From contig NZ_SACN01000001.1 of assembly GCF_004005865.1 (NCBI RefSeq), positions 2,356,001-2,420,000 of the forward strand: 64,000 bases of DNA, written 5' to 3'. Positions 49,161 to 59,000 of this stretch are shown here, piece after piece. This DNA is from Sphingomonas crocodyli (GTDB lineage Bacteria > Pseudomonadota > Alphaproteobacteria > Sphingomonadales > Sphingomonadaceae). The translations under genes and the position numbers were made by a program. Every line of letters begins with the position of its first letter. Within the stretch, counting starts at the first letter, position 1. A model generated the notes under the pieces. That model searched no databases and was not told the origin of the DNA. It saw nothing but the letters and a program-made list of their open reading frames with translations.

Positions 49161-49310
49161 ATGGTTGACCCTCTCATAGCCTATGCCGCCGCCTGTATGG
49201 TCTCGGTCGGCGGCATTGCCCTGGCGCTACGCATGGCGAAGCTGGAACGCCAGGCGCGCACCCTCTCTACCCTGCATCGCCCCCGCCGCGCCTCAGCGCG
49301 CCGGCACTAG
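49161..49310 (+). CDS. Small single-pass membrane peptide, unknown
   Basis: 49 residues. AAGGA lies 9 bp upstream of the ATG. The N-terminal half is one membrane helix (IAYAAACMVSVGGIALAL) and the rest is basic (RMAKLERQARTLSTLHRPRR), suggesting a cytoplasmic tail. Its last 18 bp overlap the end of the convergent MATE gene. The codon use is plausible, but short frames are easily fortuitous. Confidence 0.4.
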   Translation: MVDPLIAYAAACMVSVGGIALALRMAKLERQARTLSTLHRPRRASARRH

Positions 49311-50669
49311 GCCCAGCCTGCCGCGCATCGCCCAGCGCGCGACCATCAGGATCGCCACGGCGGCCAGCCCCGCCGCCAGCCCCAGCCACAGCCCGGTCCC
49401 GCGCAACGGCGTGCGGAAGGCCAGGAAGGCGCCCACGCCGATGCCGATCACCCAGTAACCGACCGCAGCGAACGCCATCGGCACGCGCGTATCGTGCAAG
49501 CCACGCAGCACGCCCGCGCCGATCGCCTGCGTGCAATCGACCAGCTGGAACAAGGCCGCGACCATCAGGAAGGATATGGCGAGGCGCACGACCTCCGCAT
49601 TGGCAGGCGCGCTCACATCGATGAACAGGCCGACCAGTTCGCGCGGCAAGGCGACCAGAAGGATCGCGGTGACGATCGCAAAGCCAAGTCCCATCAGGAT
49701 GGCGAGCCAGCCCGCGCGCGACACCGCGTCCTTGTCGCCCCGGCCATAGCCGATCCCCACGCGTACCGTCGCCGCCTGCCCCATGCCCAGCGGCACCATG
49801 AAGCAGAGCGCGGCCAGTTGGATCGCGATCGCATGCGCGGCGAGCGAGGCGCGATCGAGCAGCCCCATCAGGAAGGCCGATGCATTGAACACGGTGACTT
49901 CGAGCGCGAGCGTGATCGCGATCGGCAGGCCCAGTCGCCACAAATAGCGGAAGCGCGGCCAATCCGAGACCCAGAAGCGGCCAAGCAGGCTGTAACGGCG
50001 GAATTGCCGGTCGATCAGGATCACCGCCAGCATCGCCGCGAACATGAAGCCGGCGGTCAAACTGCTCGCCAGCCCCGCGCCGAACAGGCCCATCGCCGGT
50101 ACGCCCAGCTTACCAAAGATCAGCACCCAGCCCGCCAGCGCGTTGACCGGGATCGCCGCGACCACGATCAGCACGCCCGACATCGGCCGTTCGAGCGCGC
50201 CGATATAATTGCGCAGCGCGTAGAACAGCAGATAGGGCAGGAACGCCCATTGCAGCCCGTGCATGACGTGCCCTGCCTCACGCGCCAGCGCCGGCTCCTG
50301 CCCCATCGCGATCAGCACGGCCTCGCTGTGCCACAGCAGCAGCCACACCGGCAGGCTGATCACCGCGATCGACCACATCGCCTGCCGCATCGTGCGCCGC
50401 ACGTCGCGCACCGGATGCGCCCGCCGACCCCGCTCGCTCGCGATCATCGGCGACACCGCGGTCGACAGCCCCATGCCGAACACCATCAGCGCATTGTAGA
50501 GATTGAGCGCCAACGCCCCCGCCCCCACCGCATCGGGGCCAAGCTCCCCCAGCCAGATCAGATCGACCGCCGCAATCGCCGACCATGCGAGATTGCCGAT
50601 AATCAGCGGCATCGCGAGCGCGAGCAACGCGCGGGCTTCGAGCGCCCAGGGATTTGGGGAGGTGGTCAT
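49293..50669 (-). CDS. MATE family multidrug exporter
   Basis: 458 residues with twelve predicted membrane helices. Typical of the NorM branch: LALAMPLIIGNLAWSAIAAVDLIWLG at the start and GVLRGLHDTRVPMAFAAVGYW in helix 10 region. It exports cationic compounds using a Na+ or H+ gradient across the inner membrane. No regulator is adjacent. The AT-rich gene at 50837 diverges from it. Confidence 0.93.
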   Translation of the reverse strand: MTTSPNPWALEARALLALAMPLIIGNLAWSAIAAVDLIWLGELGPDAVGAGALALNLYNALMVFGMGLSTAVSPMIASERGRRAHPVRDVRRTMRQAMWSIAVISLPVWLLLWHSEAVLIAMGQEPALAREAGHVMHGLQWAFLPYLLFYALRNYIGALERPMSGVLIVVAAIPVNALAGWVLIFGKLGVPAMGLFGAGLASSLTAGFMFAAMLAVILIDRQFRRYSLLGRFWVSDWPRFRYLWRLGLPIAITLALEVTVFNASAFLMGLLDRASLAAHAIAIQLAALCFMVPLGMGQAATVRVGIGYGRGDKDAVSRAGWLAILMGLGFAIVTAILLVALPRELVGLFIDVSAPANAEVVRLAISFLMVAALFQLVDCTQAIGAGVLRGLHDTRVPMAFAAVGYWVIGIGVGAFLAFRTPLRGTGLWLGLAAGLAAVAILMVARWAMRGRLGLVPAR

Positions 50670-50784
50670 AACGAGAGATTGGAAGCCATTATCGACCTCC
50701 TCTCAAATTTGCCACCTCAACATTTCCTCCCCTCGGCAGAAACAAACAATCATGCTCTGCTGTGGTCCACTTCCAAAACTATAC

Positions 50785-50813
50785 CTGACAACAAAGGTTT
50801 ATCGCGCTAGCGT
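50785..50813 (+). promoter_or_regulatory. Possible promoter of the AT-rich YaaC-like gene
   Basis: CTGACA at 50785-50790, a 17-bp spacer and TAGCGT at 50808-50813, 23 bp upstream of the start codon region with AGGAG at 50822-50826. Confidence 0.4.
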
Positions 50814-50836
50814 CACCTAGCAGGAGAGAAATCACG

Positions 50837-52159
50837 ATGTTGGAAGAAATCATCCAAGACGACATGACGCGTGTTCCAGCGTCCAATCAGCCTATTTTTT
50901 CGAATGACGCCGCCTACGATAATCTCGTAGCAAAAAAGGCAAAGGCCCTCCGGGATTGGTCAATCCTTGAGAAGGAAGATCAGAGAAAATACAAGGGCTT
51001 GCATGATTTTGAACAACAGAACGGCATTGGAAGCCTGAAAGATCCAGATCTCATACCTTCAAAAAACACTTCTCTACTTCTTAAGGAAATTAAAGGCAGA
51101 ACAGACCGAGAAGATCCGCTAAACCTTCTCGGTATCGAACCGCTAGACTTTGACGACGCGATGCTCGAACTTGCCGAAAGCCTGGAAAATGTAAATGAGA
51201 TCAAGAATTTATACAAAATTCGAAAAACAATGGTAGGAGAAAGTAAAAATTCTGGAATAAGCTCCGATGAAGCCTTGAAAATTAAAAACTGCTTTAGTCA
51301 AGGGCGGGAGTTATTTTTAGCGGGACGCAACGGCTCCCTAATGGTTAAGCCTTTGAACTTTTTCTACTCACTTACCGCCTACACCTATGGAATTATTATT
51401 CTTAATAATCCACTCAGGTACAGAAAAGACATGCTACCGGGCTCTCACGGCATGGCTTACCTTCCAGCATCCATACAAGCTCAGTTTGGCGGTGACTCCC
51501 CGCGGGGCACCTTTAGCGACTTAGTCGGCGCTTTTCCAACGCACTTGGTCAAAGTACCAAGCATTTCATTTAATATAGATTGCTCAGATTCTGTAATGAA
51601 ATTCTATGAAGAGCGATTTGACGTTAGCCTAGGGATGCTCTTGAGCCTCATTCCAGAGATGTCAGAATATTATCAACTGACAACTGGCAAGCAAAGTAGG
51701 TGCTATCCACTTGAAATCACGAGTGCCAACGATCCGAGAAGTGTTACCTGGGAATTTCAAATCGGAAACGGCGAAACGCGGCCAAGCACCGCTTCGGTTC
51801 AGCAGTCTTTTGACGGCTTCTCGATTACCGAACGGCATGGAAAAACAATCGTGACGATCCAAGCCGCCAAGGCATCTCAGATCAATGCCATGATTTATAC
51901 AGACCTAAGAGGGAAATTGTGGTTTATAGATAATCCATTTTTCCCGATAATTCTTCCAGAAATCGCAACACACTTTCTTATAACGAGCATGTTCTCCAAC
52001 ATCATGCGCTACCGCCCTGATGAATGGGGAAACGTTTTACTCAATGAAGTATCTTCCAACATATCCCTATTGACTAGGCATTACTTCTCTTCGTTTCAGA
52101 GAAAATTTATGCTTTTAGTAGTGAGATCGTCTTCGAGATACTTGCCCTACGCAATGTAG
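50837..52159 (+). CDS. YaaC-like protein of unknown function, atypical base composition
   Basis: 440 residues. Its DNA is far richer in A and T than any other gene here, with codons such as AAA, AAT and ATA that neighbours avoid. No membrane segment or known catalytic motif was found. Regions that recall the Bacillus YaaC family are NFFYSLTAYTYGIIILNN with LPGSHGMAYLP, then NPFFPIILPEIATHFLITSMFSNIMRYRPDEWGN and a final helical segment (HYFSSFQRKFMLLVV). That assignment is tentative. It is a single gene between a MATE exporter and thiG, convergent with thiG at a 19-bp gap. The composition suggests recent acquisition. Confidence 0.75.
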   Translation: MLEEIIQDDMTRVPASNQPIFSNDAAYDNLVAKKAKALRDWSILEKEDQRKYKGLHDFEQQNGIGSLKDPDLIPSKNTSLLLKEIKGRTDREDPLNLLGIEPLDFDDAMLELAESLENVNEIKNLYKIRKTMVGESKNSGISSDEALKIKNCFSQGRELFLAGRNGSLMVKPLNFFYSLTAYTYGIIILNNPLRYRKDMLPGSHGMAYLPASIQAQFGGDSPRGTFSDLVGAFPTHLVKVPSISFNIDCSDSVMKFYEERFDVSLGMLLSLIPEMSEYYQLTTGKQSRCYPLEITSANDPRSVTWEFQIGNGETRPSTASVQQSFDGFSITERHGKTIVTIQAAKASQINAMIYTDLRGKLWFIDNPFFPIILPEIATHFLITSMFSNIMRYRPDEWGNVLLNEVSSNISLLTRHYFSSFQRKFMLLVVRSSSRYLPYAM

Positions 52160-52178
52160 CGCCAGCGCAGCCAAACTT

Positions 52179-53186
52179 TCAAATCAACCCCGCCAACGGG
52201 CTGCTCGGGTCCGCATACATGCGCCGCCCCATCCGCCCCGCGCGATAGGCAAGCCGCCCGCTCTCCACCGCCGCCTTCATAGCGGCGGCCATCATGATCG
52301 GGTTCTTGGCTTCGGCGATCGCGGTGTTCATCAGGACGCCCGCGCAGCCGAGTTCCATCGCGGCGGACGCCTCCGATGCGGTGCCGACGCCGGCGTCGAC
52401 GAGGACGGGGAGCTTGGTGCCCTCCACGATCAGGCGGATCGTGACGCGGTTCTGGATGCCGAGGCCGGATCCGATCGGGGCGCCCAGCGGCATGATCGCG
52501 ACCGCACCGGCATCCTCAAGCCGCTTGGCGGCGATCGGATCGTCGACGCAATAGACCATCGGCAGGAAGCCTTCCTTGGCCAGAATTTCGGTCGCGCGCA
52601 AAGTTTCGACCATGTCGGGATAGAGGGTCCGCGCCTCGCCCAGCACCTCCAGCTTCACGAGATCCCAGCCCCCCGCCTCGCGCGCCAGGCGCAGGGTACG
52701 GATCGCACTTTCGGCGTCGAAGCAGCCGGCGGTGTTGGGCAGATAGGTGATCTTCTTGGGATCGATATAATCCATCAGCACCGGCGCATTCGGATCGGAC
52801 ACGTTGACGCGGCGCACGGCCACGGTGACGATCTCCGCCCCCGAAGCCTCGACCGCCGCGGCATTCTGCGCGAAATCCTTATACTTGCCGGTGCCGACGA
52901 TCAGGCGCGATCGGAAGGTGCGGCCAGCGACCGTCCAGCTGTCGTCATCAACCGCAGGTGTCGCATGATCGCCACCGCCGACGAAATGGACGATCTCGAA
53001 ATCGTCGCCATCCTCAACGATCACGTCCTTCAGCGTGGAACGCGGCACGACCTCCAGATTGCGTTCGACCGCGACCTTGGTGGGGTCCAGACCGAGTTCG
53101 AGCGCGAGATCGGCGATGGTGATGCCCGCCAGAATCCGGCGATGTTCCCCGTTGATCCGCACCTGGATCGTGCCGTCCGCGTTCAT
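52179..53186 (-). CDS. thiG: ThiS-ThiG fusion: sulfur carrier plus thiazole synthase
   Basis: 335 residues from the ATG at 53186 ([19 protein letters not shown]). Residues 1 to about 72 are a ThiS beta-grasp domain that ends in VGGG, where free ThiS has its C-terminal Gly-Gly. ThiG follows as a TIM barrel ([20 protein letters not shown] to [10 protein letters not shown]). The lysine that forms the imine with deoxyxylulose phosphate is in [10 protein letters not shown]. Since ThiS is joined to ThiG its C-terminus is not free, so how sulfur is loaded is unclear. No other thi gene is in the window. Confidence 0.92.
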   Translation of the reverse strand: MNADGTIQVRINGEHRRILAGITIADLALELGLDPTKVAVERNLEVVPRSTLKDVIVEDGDDFEIVHFVGGGDHATPAVDDDSWTVAGRTFRSRLIVGTGKYKDFAQNAAAVEASGAEIVTVAVRRVNVSDPNAPVLMDYIDPKKITYLPNTAGCFDAESAIRTLRLAREAGGWDLVKLEVLGEARTLYPDMVETLRATEILAKEGFLPMVYCVDDPIAAKRLEDAGAVAIMPLGAPIGSGLGIQNRVTIRLIVEGTKLPVLVDAGVGTASEASAAMELGCAGVLMNTAIAEAKNPIMMAAAMKAAVESGRLAYRAGRMGRRMYADPSSPLAGLI

Positions 53187-53268
53187 TGTCGCTCCCGATA
53201 TTTGCCTTGTCTTGCGCGGCCATATAGGGACCGGCGCACGGCTATCGCAACGGAAAGGGGTCGCAACC

Positions 53269-53709
53269 TTGGCGGATCGTCCGGTCATCTACGTTCTCAA
53301 CGGCCCGAACCTGAACCTGCTGGGCACGCGTGAGCCCGAAATCTATGGCGCCGACACGCTCGACGACATTGCCGGGCTGCTCGAAGATCGGGCGCAGGAA
53401 CTGGGCGTCGAGATCGAGATGCGCCAGTCGAACCACGAAGGCCATCTGGTCGACTGGATCCAGGAAGCGAATGCCGAAGGCGCGAAGGCGGTTCTGCTGA
53501 ACGCCGGCGCCTATACCCACACGTCGATCGCGATCCACGACGCCATAAAGGCCGTCGCGGTGCCCGTGATCGAAGTTCACCTGTCGAACCCACATAAGCG
53601 TGACGCCTTCCGCCACATCAGCTATGTGGGCCAGGCCGCGAAGGGAACGGTGGCCGGATTCGGCGCGCTTTCCTATCGGCTGGCGCTGGACGCAGCGGCA
53701 GGCTTCTGA
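53269..53709 (+). CDS. aroQ: Type II 3-dehydroquinate dehydratase
   Basis: 146 residues from a TTG start at 53269 (TTGGCGGATCGT), with GGAAAGGGG about 9 bp upstream. The start is chosen because the conserved beginning [22 protein letters not shown] lies right after it. The third step of the shikimate pathway. Active-site residues: Tyr in PEIYG, GAYTHTS, and [15 protein letters not shown]. First in aroQ-accB-accC, the usual order in alphaproteobacteria. Confidence 0.97.
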   Translation: MADRPVIYVLNGPNLNLLGTREPEIYGADTLDDIAGLLEDRAQELGVEIEMRQSNHEGHLVDWIQEANAEGAKAVLLNAGAYTHTSIAIHDAIKAVAVPVIEVHLSNPHKRDAFRHISYVGQAAKGTVAGFGALSYRLALDAAAGF

Positions 53710-53751
53710 CAGTAGCGCGTCCCAAAATCGCAACAGTAAAAAAGAGACACC

Positions 53752-54246
53752 ATGTCCGACAGTCCCCAGGCAAATGGCCCCAAGGAAAACGGCGCGATGC
53801 AGGTTGATACCGATCTGGTGCGCCAGCTGGCCGTCCTCCTCGACGATACGAACCTGACCGAGATCGAGGTTCGCGATGGCGAACGCAGCATCAAGGTTGC
53901 GCGCAAGATCGCGGTCGCGGGCGTCGCCCCCGTCGCGGTTGCGGCCGCCGCCCCCGTCGCGGCCCCGGCAGCCGCAGCGCCTGCCGCCCTCGCGGCTGCC
54001 CCCGCCGAGCATCCCGGTGCCGTGAAGTCGCCGATGGTCGGCACCGTCTATCTGGCGCCCGAACCCGGTGCGAAGCAGTTCTCCAGCGTTGGCGACCGCG
54101 TGTCGGCCGGCCAGACGCTGCTGATCGTCGAGGCGATGAAGGTGATGAACGCCATCCCCGCGCCCCGCGCCGGCACCATCGCGGCGATCCTGGTCGACAA
54201 CGGCCAGCCGGTCGAATTCGATCAGCCGCTTGTGATTATCGAGTAA
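53752..54246 (+). CDS. accB: Biotin carboxyl carrier protein of acetyl-CoA carboxylase
   Basis: 164 residues. The N-terminal domain ([20 protein letters not shown]) is joined by an Ala/Pro-rich flexible linker to the biotinyl domain. The biotinylated lysine is Lys130 in VEAMKVMN. Carries the carboxyl group from AccC to the carboxyltransferase. accC starts 7 bp later. Confidence 0.98.
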   Translation: MSDSPQANGPKENGAMQVDTDLVRQLAVLLDDTNLTEIEVRDGERSIKVARKIAVAGVAPVAVAAAAPVAAPAAAAPAALAAAPAEHPGAVKSPMVGTVYLAPEPGAKQFSSVGDRVSAGQTLLIVEAMKVMNAIPAPRAGTIAAILVDNGQPVEFDQPLVIIE

Positions 54247-54253
54247 TCGATCC

Positions 54254-55612
54254 GTGGCGATCCAGAAGGTCCTCATCGCCAATCGTGGCGAGATCGCGCT
54301 CCGCATCCACCGTGCCTGCCACGAAATGGGCATTCAGACGGTCGCGGTCCATTCGACCGCCGATGCCGATGCGATGCACGTCCGGCTGGCCGATCAATCG
54401 GTCTGCATCGGGCCGCCGCCCGCGGGCGAGAGCTATCTCAATATCCCGAACATCATCGCCGCGGCGGAGATTTCGGGCGCCGATGCGGTGCATCCGGGCT
54501 ACGGTTTCCTGAGCGAAAATGCGCGCTTTGCGGAGATCGTGGAGAGCCACAACCTGATCTGGATCGGGCCGAAGCCCGAACATATCCGCACGATGGGCGA
54601 CAAGATCGAGGCGAAGGCGACCGCCGCCAAGCTCGGCCTGCCGCTGGTCCCGGGTTCGGACGGGCCGCTCAACTCGGTCGAGGAAGCCAAGGAAGTCGCC
54701 GCGAAGATCGGCTATCCGGTGCTCATCAAGGCCGCTTCGGGCGGCGGCGGGCGCGGCATGAAGGTGGTGCCGAGCGAGGATCTGCTCGGCGAACTGATGC
54801 AGCAGGCGGGCAGCGAGGCGAAGTCGGCCTTCGGCGACGCGACCGTCTATATGGAAAAGTATCTCGGCGACCCGCGCCATATCGAGTTCCAGGTGTTCGG
54901 CGACGGCAATGGCAACGCCATCCATGTCGGCGAGCGCGACTGCTCGCTCCAGCGGCGTCACCAGAAGGTTCTGGAAGAAGCCCCCTCCCCCGTCATCAGC
55001 CACGCCCAGCGCAGCGAGATGGGCGCGATCGTGGCGCAGGCGATGGCCGACATGGGCTATCGCGGCGCCGGTACGATCGAGTTTCTGTACGAGAACGGCC
55101 AGTTCTACTTCATCGAGATGAACACCCGCCTGCAGGTGGAGCATCCGGTGACGGAGGCGATCACCGGCCTCGATCTCGTCCGCGAACAGATCCGCGTGGC
55201 GGAGGGCAAGCCGCTCTCCGTGAAGCAGGAAGACCTCGAGTTTCGCGGCCATGCGATCGAATGCCGCATCAATGCCGAGGATTGGAAGACCTTCGCCCCC
55301 TCGCCGGGCACGGTGAAGGGCTTTCACGCGCCGGGCGGCATGCATGTGCGCGTCGATAGCGGCATCTACGCCGGCTATCGCATCCCGCCTTATTACGATT
55401 CGATGATCGCCAAGCTGATCGTCTATGGCCGCGACCGCGACGGATGCCTGCGCCGCCTTCGCCGCGCGCTGGAGGAGTTCGTGATCGACGGCGTCAAGAC
55501 GACGATCCCGCTCCACCGCGCCTTGCTCGACGATCCCGAATTCCAGAAGGGCGAGTACACGATCAAGTGGCTCGAACAGTGGCTGGAACGCCAGAACGAG
55601 GCGGCGGAGTGA
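54254..55612 (+). CDS. accC: Biotin carboxylase of acetyl-CoA carboxylase
   Basis: 452 residues from a GTG start (GTGGCGATCCAG). ATP-grasp enzyme: [17 protein letters not shown] at the start, [13 protein letters not shown] (Gly-rich ATP loop, about 162-174), [17 protein letters not shown] (catalytic). It carboxylates biotin on AccB, the committed step of fatty-acid synthesis. Stop overlaps the next gene's start by 4 bp. Confidence 0.98.
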   Translation: MAIQKVLIANRGEIALRIHRACHEMGIQTVAVHSTADADAMHVRLADQSVCIGPPPAGESYLNIPNIIAAAEISGADAVHPGYGFLSENARFAEIVESHNLIWIGPKPEHIRTMGDKIEAKATAAKLGLPLVPGSDGPLNSVEEAKEVAAKIGYPVLIKAASGGGGRGMKVVPSEDLLGELMQQAGSEAKSAFGDATVYMEKYLGDPRHIEFQVFGDGNGNAIHVGERDCSLQRRHQKVLEEAPSPVISHAQRSEMGAIVAQAMADMGYRGAGTIEFLYENGQFYFIEMNTRLQVEHPVTEAITGLDLVREQIRVAEGKPLSVKQEDLEFRGHAIECRINAEDWKTFAPSPGTVKGFHAPGGMHVRVDSGIYAGYRIPPYYDSMIAKLIVYGRDRDGCLRRLRRALEEFVIDGVKTTIPLHRALLDDPEFQKGEYTIKWLEQWLERQNEAAE

Positions 55613-55947
55613 AGGCCACCATCTGGCACAATCCGCGCTGCTCGAAATCGCGTGAGGCGCTGGCGATCCTCGAAGCGACGCCGGGCGTCGAGGTGGAGGT
55701 CTTCGAATATCTGAAGACCCCGCCGTCGCGCGCCCAGATCGCCGCGATCTACGCCAAGGCGGGGATGAGTGCGGCCGAAGGGCTGCGTAAGGCCGAGGAC
55801 GGCGCGAAGGCGTTGAAAGGCGCGTCCGACGACGCGATCCTCGACGCGATGGCCGCCGATCCGATCCTGATCGAGCGGCCTTTGGTCGAGACCGACAAGG
55901 GCGCGCGGCTGGGCCGGCCGCCGGAGAAGATCAAAGAGATTCTCTAA
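55609..55947 (+). CDS. ArsC-family (glutaredoxin-type) arsenate reductase-like protein
   Basis: 112 residues from a GTG start that overlaps the accC stop (GTGA). The catalytic Cys11 is in [14 protein letters not shown], typical of ArsC/YffB proteins. The later [20 protein letters not shown] contains the Arg used in arsenate-binding members. It is probably translationally coupled to accC. There are no other arsenic genes nearby, so arsenate may not be the real substrate; the Spx/YffB relatives have other roles. Confidence 0.9.
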   Translation: MKATIWHNPRCSKSREALAILEATPGVEVEVFEYLKTPPSRAQIAAIYAKAGMSAAEGLRKAEDGAKALKGASDDAILDAMAADPILIERPLVETDKGARLGRPPEKIKEIL

Positions 55948-55949
55948 AG

Positions 55950-56069
55950 ATCCTCCCCGGTACGGGGAGGTGGCGCCGAAGGCGACGGAGGGGGCAGGCC
56001 ACGGGCGCTGCGCCCAGTCTCTCGCCCCCTCCACCGCTTCGCGGTCCCCCTCCCCGTGCCGGGGAGGAG
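55950..56069. repeat. Long palindromic repeat, CCTCCCC family (A), copy 5
   Basis: ATCCTCCCCGGTACGGGGAG at left and CTCCCCGTGCCGGGGAGGA at right. It begins 3 bp after the ArsC-like stop and ends 1 bp before the dnaE stop codon, so it is the whole convergent gap. Confidence 0.92.
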
Positions 56070-56070
56070 T

Positions 56071-59000
56071 TTAAGCCACCAGCGCCAGCTTCGGCCCGGT
56101 CACCGTCCCGATCTTCGCGGTGACGCCCGGTATCCGTTCGATCCGCGCGACGAGGTCCGCGTCCAGATTGAAGTCGCGCCCCAGAAGGACGTCGGCGGTC
56201 GCGCCGTCGGCCAGCAGCGCCTTCAGCCAGATTTCGCCGCGCCCGCCACGCTCGACCAATCCCGCCAGCGCGGGGATCGCCGCAACTTCGCTCGTCTCGA
56301 TGTCGACGCGCAGCCGGATCGCCTGCATCGTCTCATAGCTCTGGAGCGAGCGGACGGTGACGCGCGGCGTCTCCTCCCCCGCGCGCCAGTCGAGTTCGAC
56401 GCGGAGCAGAGCACAGTCGCCCGCCTTAGCCGCATTCTCCAGATCGGCCGAGGCATCGTCGTCGAAGCAGGTCGCGATGAACTGCCCGCTCGCATCCGAA
56501 CAGGTCGCCATCATGTATCGCTTGCCGCGCGCCGATGTGCGCCAGCGCGCATCTTCGATCAGCGCCGACATCACCGAATTGACCCGCCCACCATCGACCG
56601 GCGCGGGCAGCGCGCACAAAGCCGCATAGCTGCGCGCACTGTTGGCGTCGGCAAGGTGACGAACGCGATCGGTCGGGTGCGACGAGAAGTAGAAGCCGAA
56701 GCTCTCCTTCTCCGCCCCCATCCGGTCCATCAGGCCCCAGTGAACGCTGCGATCGAGCCGGATCGGCGCGACCCCGCCGCCCATCGCCTCACCAAACAGA
56801 CCGCCCTGCCCGCTGTTGCGCTGATCCGCGGCGGCGGCAGCGTGCGCGAGGATCGTCTCGGCCGCGGCGAACAGCACCGCACGGTCGCTCTCCAGCGCAT
56901 CGAACGCGCCCCCGCCCGCAAGGCTTTCGAGCTGGCGGCGGTTGAGCAGGCGCGGATCGATCCGGTCGGCAAAGTCGTCGAGCGACGCAAAGGGCTTGGT
57001 CTTCCGTTCGGCGACCAGATCCTCCATCGCCTTCTCGCCCACGCCCTTGAGCGCGCCGAGCGCGTAGCGGACCGAGCCGTCTTCGACCGAGAATTCCGCC
57101 TCGCTATGGTTCACGCAGGGGCCGAGGCACGGCACGCCCATGCGGCGCATATCCTCGACGAAGATCGACAATTTGTCGGTCTGGTGCATGTCGTAGCACA
57201 TCGATGCCGCGTAGAATTCGGGCTTGTGGTGCGCCTTCAGCCAGGCGGTGTGATAGGCGACGAGCGCATAGGCCGCCGCGTGGCTCTTGTTGAAGCCATA
57301 GCCTGCGAACTTGTCGATCAAGTCGAACAGCTCGTTGGCCTTCGCCGCGCTGATATCCTTGTCGGCGCAGCCGGTGACGAAGCGGGCGCGCTGCGCGTCC
57401 ATCTCCGCCTTGATCTTCTTGCCCATCGCGCGGCGCAGAAGATCGGCCTCGCCCAGCGAGTAGCCGGCCAGCACCTGCGCGGCCTGCATCACCTGCTCTT
57501 GATAGACGAAGATCCCGTAGGTTTCTTTCAGGATGCCTTCGAGCAGCGGGTGCGGATATTCGATCTCCTCACGCCCGTTCTTGCGCGCGCCGAACATCGG
57601 GATGTTGTCCATCGGGCCGGGGCGATAGAGCGAGACCAGCGCGATAATGTCTTCGAAGCAGGTCGGCCGCACCGCCGCCAGCGTGCGCCGCATCCCTTCG
57701 GATTCCAGCTGGAACACGCCGACCGTGTCGCCCTTTTGCAGCAGCTGATAGACCGCCGGATCATCCCAGGCGAGCGTATCGAGATCGACATGCACGCCAC
57801 GCGCGCTGAGGAATTGCAGCGCCTTCTGCAGCACCGACAGCGTCTTGAGGCCGAGAAAGTCGAACTTCACGAGGCCCGCGCCTTCGACATATTTCATGTC
57901 GAACTGGGTGACGGGCATGTCCGAACGCGGATCGCGATAGAGCGGGACGAGCGCGTCGAGCCGCCGATCGCCGATCACCACGCCCGCCGCGTGGGTCGAG
58001 CTGTGGCGCGGCAGCCCTTCCAGCTTCATCGCAAGATCGATCAGGCGACGGACCTGATCGTCATTGTCATATTCCGCCTTGAACTCGGACACCCCGTTGA
58101 GCGAGCGTTCCAAGGTCCACGGATCGGTCGGGTGGTTGGGCACCAGCTTGGCAAGGCGATCGACCTGACCATAGCTCATCTGCAGCACGCGGCCCGTATC
58201 CTTGAGCACCGCGCGCGCCTTCAGTTTACCGAAGGTGATGATCTGGGCGACCTGATCGCGGCCATATTTCGCCTGAACGTAGCGGATCACCTCGCCACGC
58301 CGGGTTTCGCAGAAGTCGATGTCGAAGTCGGGCATCGACACGCGTTCCGGGTTCAGGAAGCGTTCGAAGAGAAGCCCCAACGCCAGCGGATCGAGATCGG
58401 TGATCGTGAGCGCCCACGCGACCACGCTGCCCGCGCCCGAACCACGGCCCGGCCCCACCGGAATGTCGTTCGACTTCGCCCATTTGATGAAGTCGGCAAC
58501 GATCAGGAAGTAGCCCGGAAAGCCCATCTTGATGATGATGTCGGTCTCGAACTCGAGCCGCTTGAAATAAGCGTCGCGATCGACCTCGCCGGTCATCTTG
58601 GCGAGGCGCGCTTCGAGCCCCGCCTTCGCATCGTTGCGCAGCGCCTCGGCCTCGCCCTCGCGGTCGCCGGCAAGGCTGGGCAGGATCGGCTTGCGATAGG
58701 GCGCGGCGAAGGCGCAGCGCTGCGCGACCACCAGCGTGTTCGCCAGCGCCTCGGGCACGTCCTCGAACAGGCGCGCCATTTCGTCCCCATCCTTCATCCA
58801 CAGATGCGGCGAGGATTTGTTGCGATCGGCGCTTTCCACATAAGACGAACTGGCGATGCAGAGCATCGCGTCGTGCGCGGCGTGGAAATCGGGTTCGCTG
58901 AAACTCGTCGGATTGGTCGCAACCAGCGGAATGTCACGCGCATAGGCCATGTCGATCAGAGCGTTTTCGGCCTTCTCTTCAACTTCCTCCTCGCGGCGAA

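Noticed and set aside
50670..52178. Prophage or integrative element around the AT-rich gene
   Set aside because: There is no integrase, no tRNA gene and no flanking direct repeat. Only a single gene has the atypical composition.
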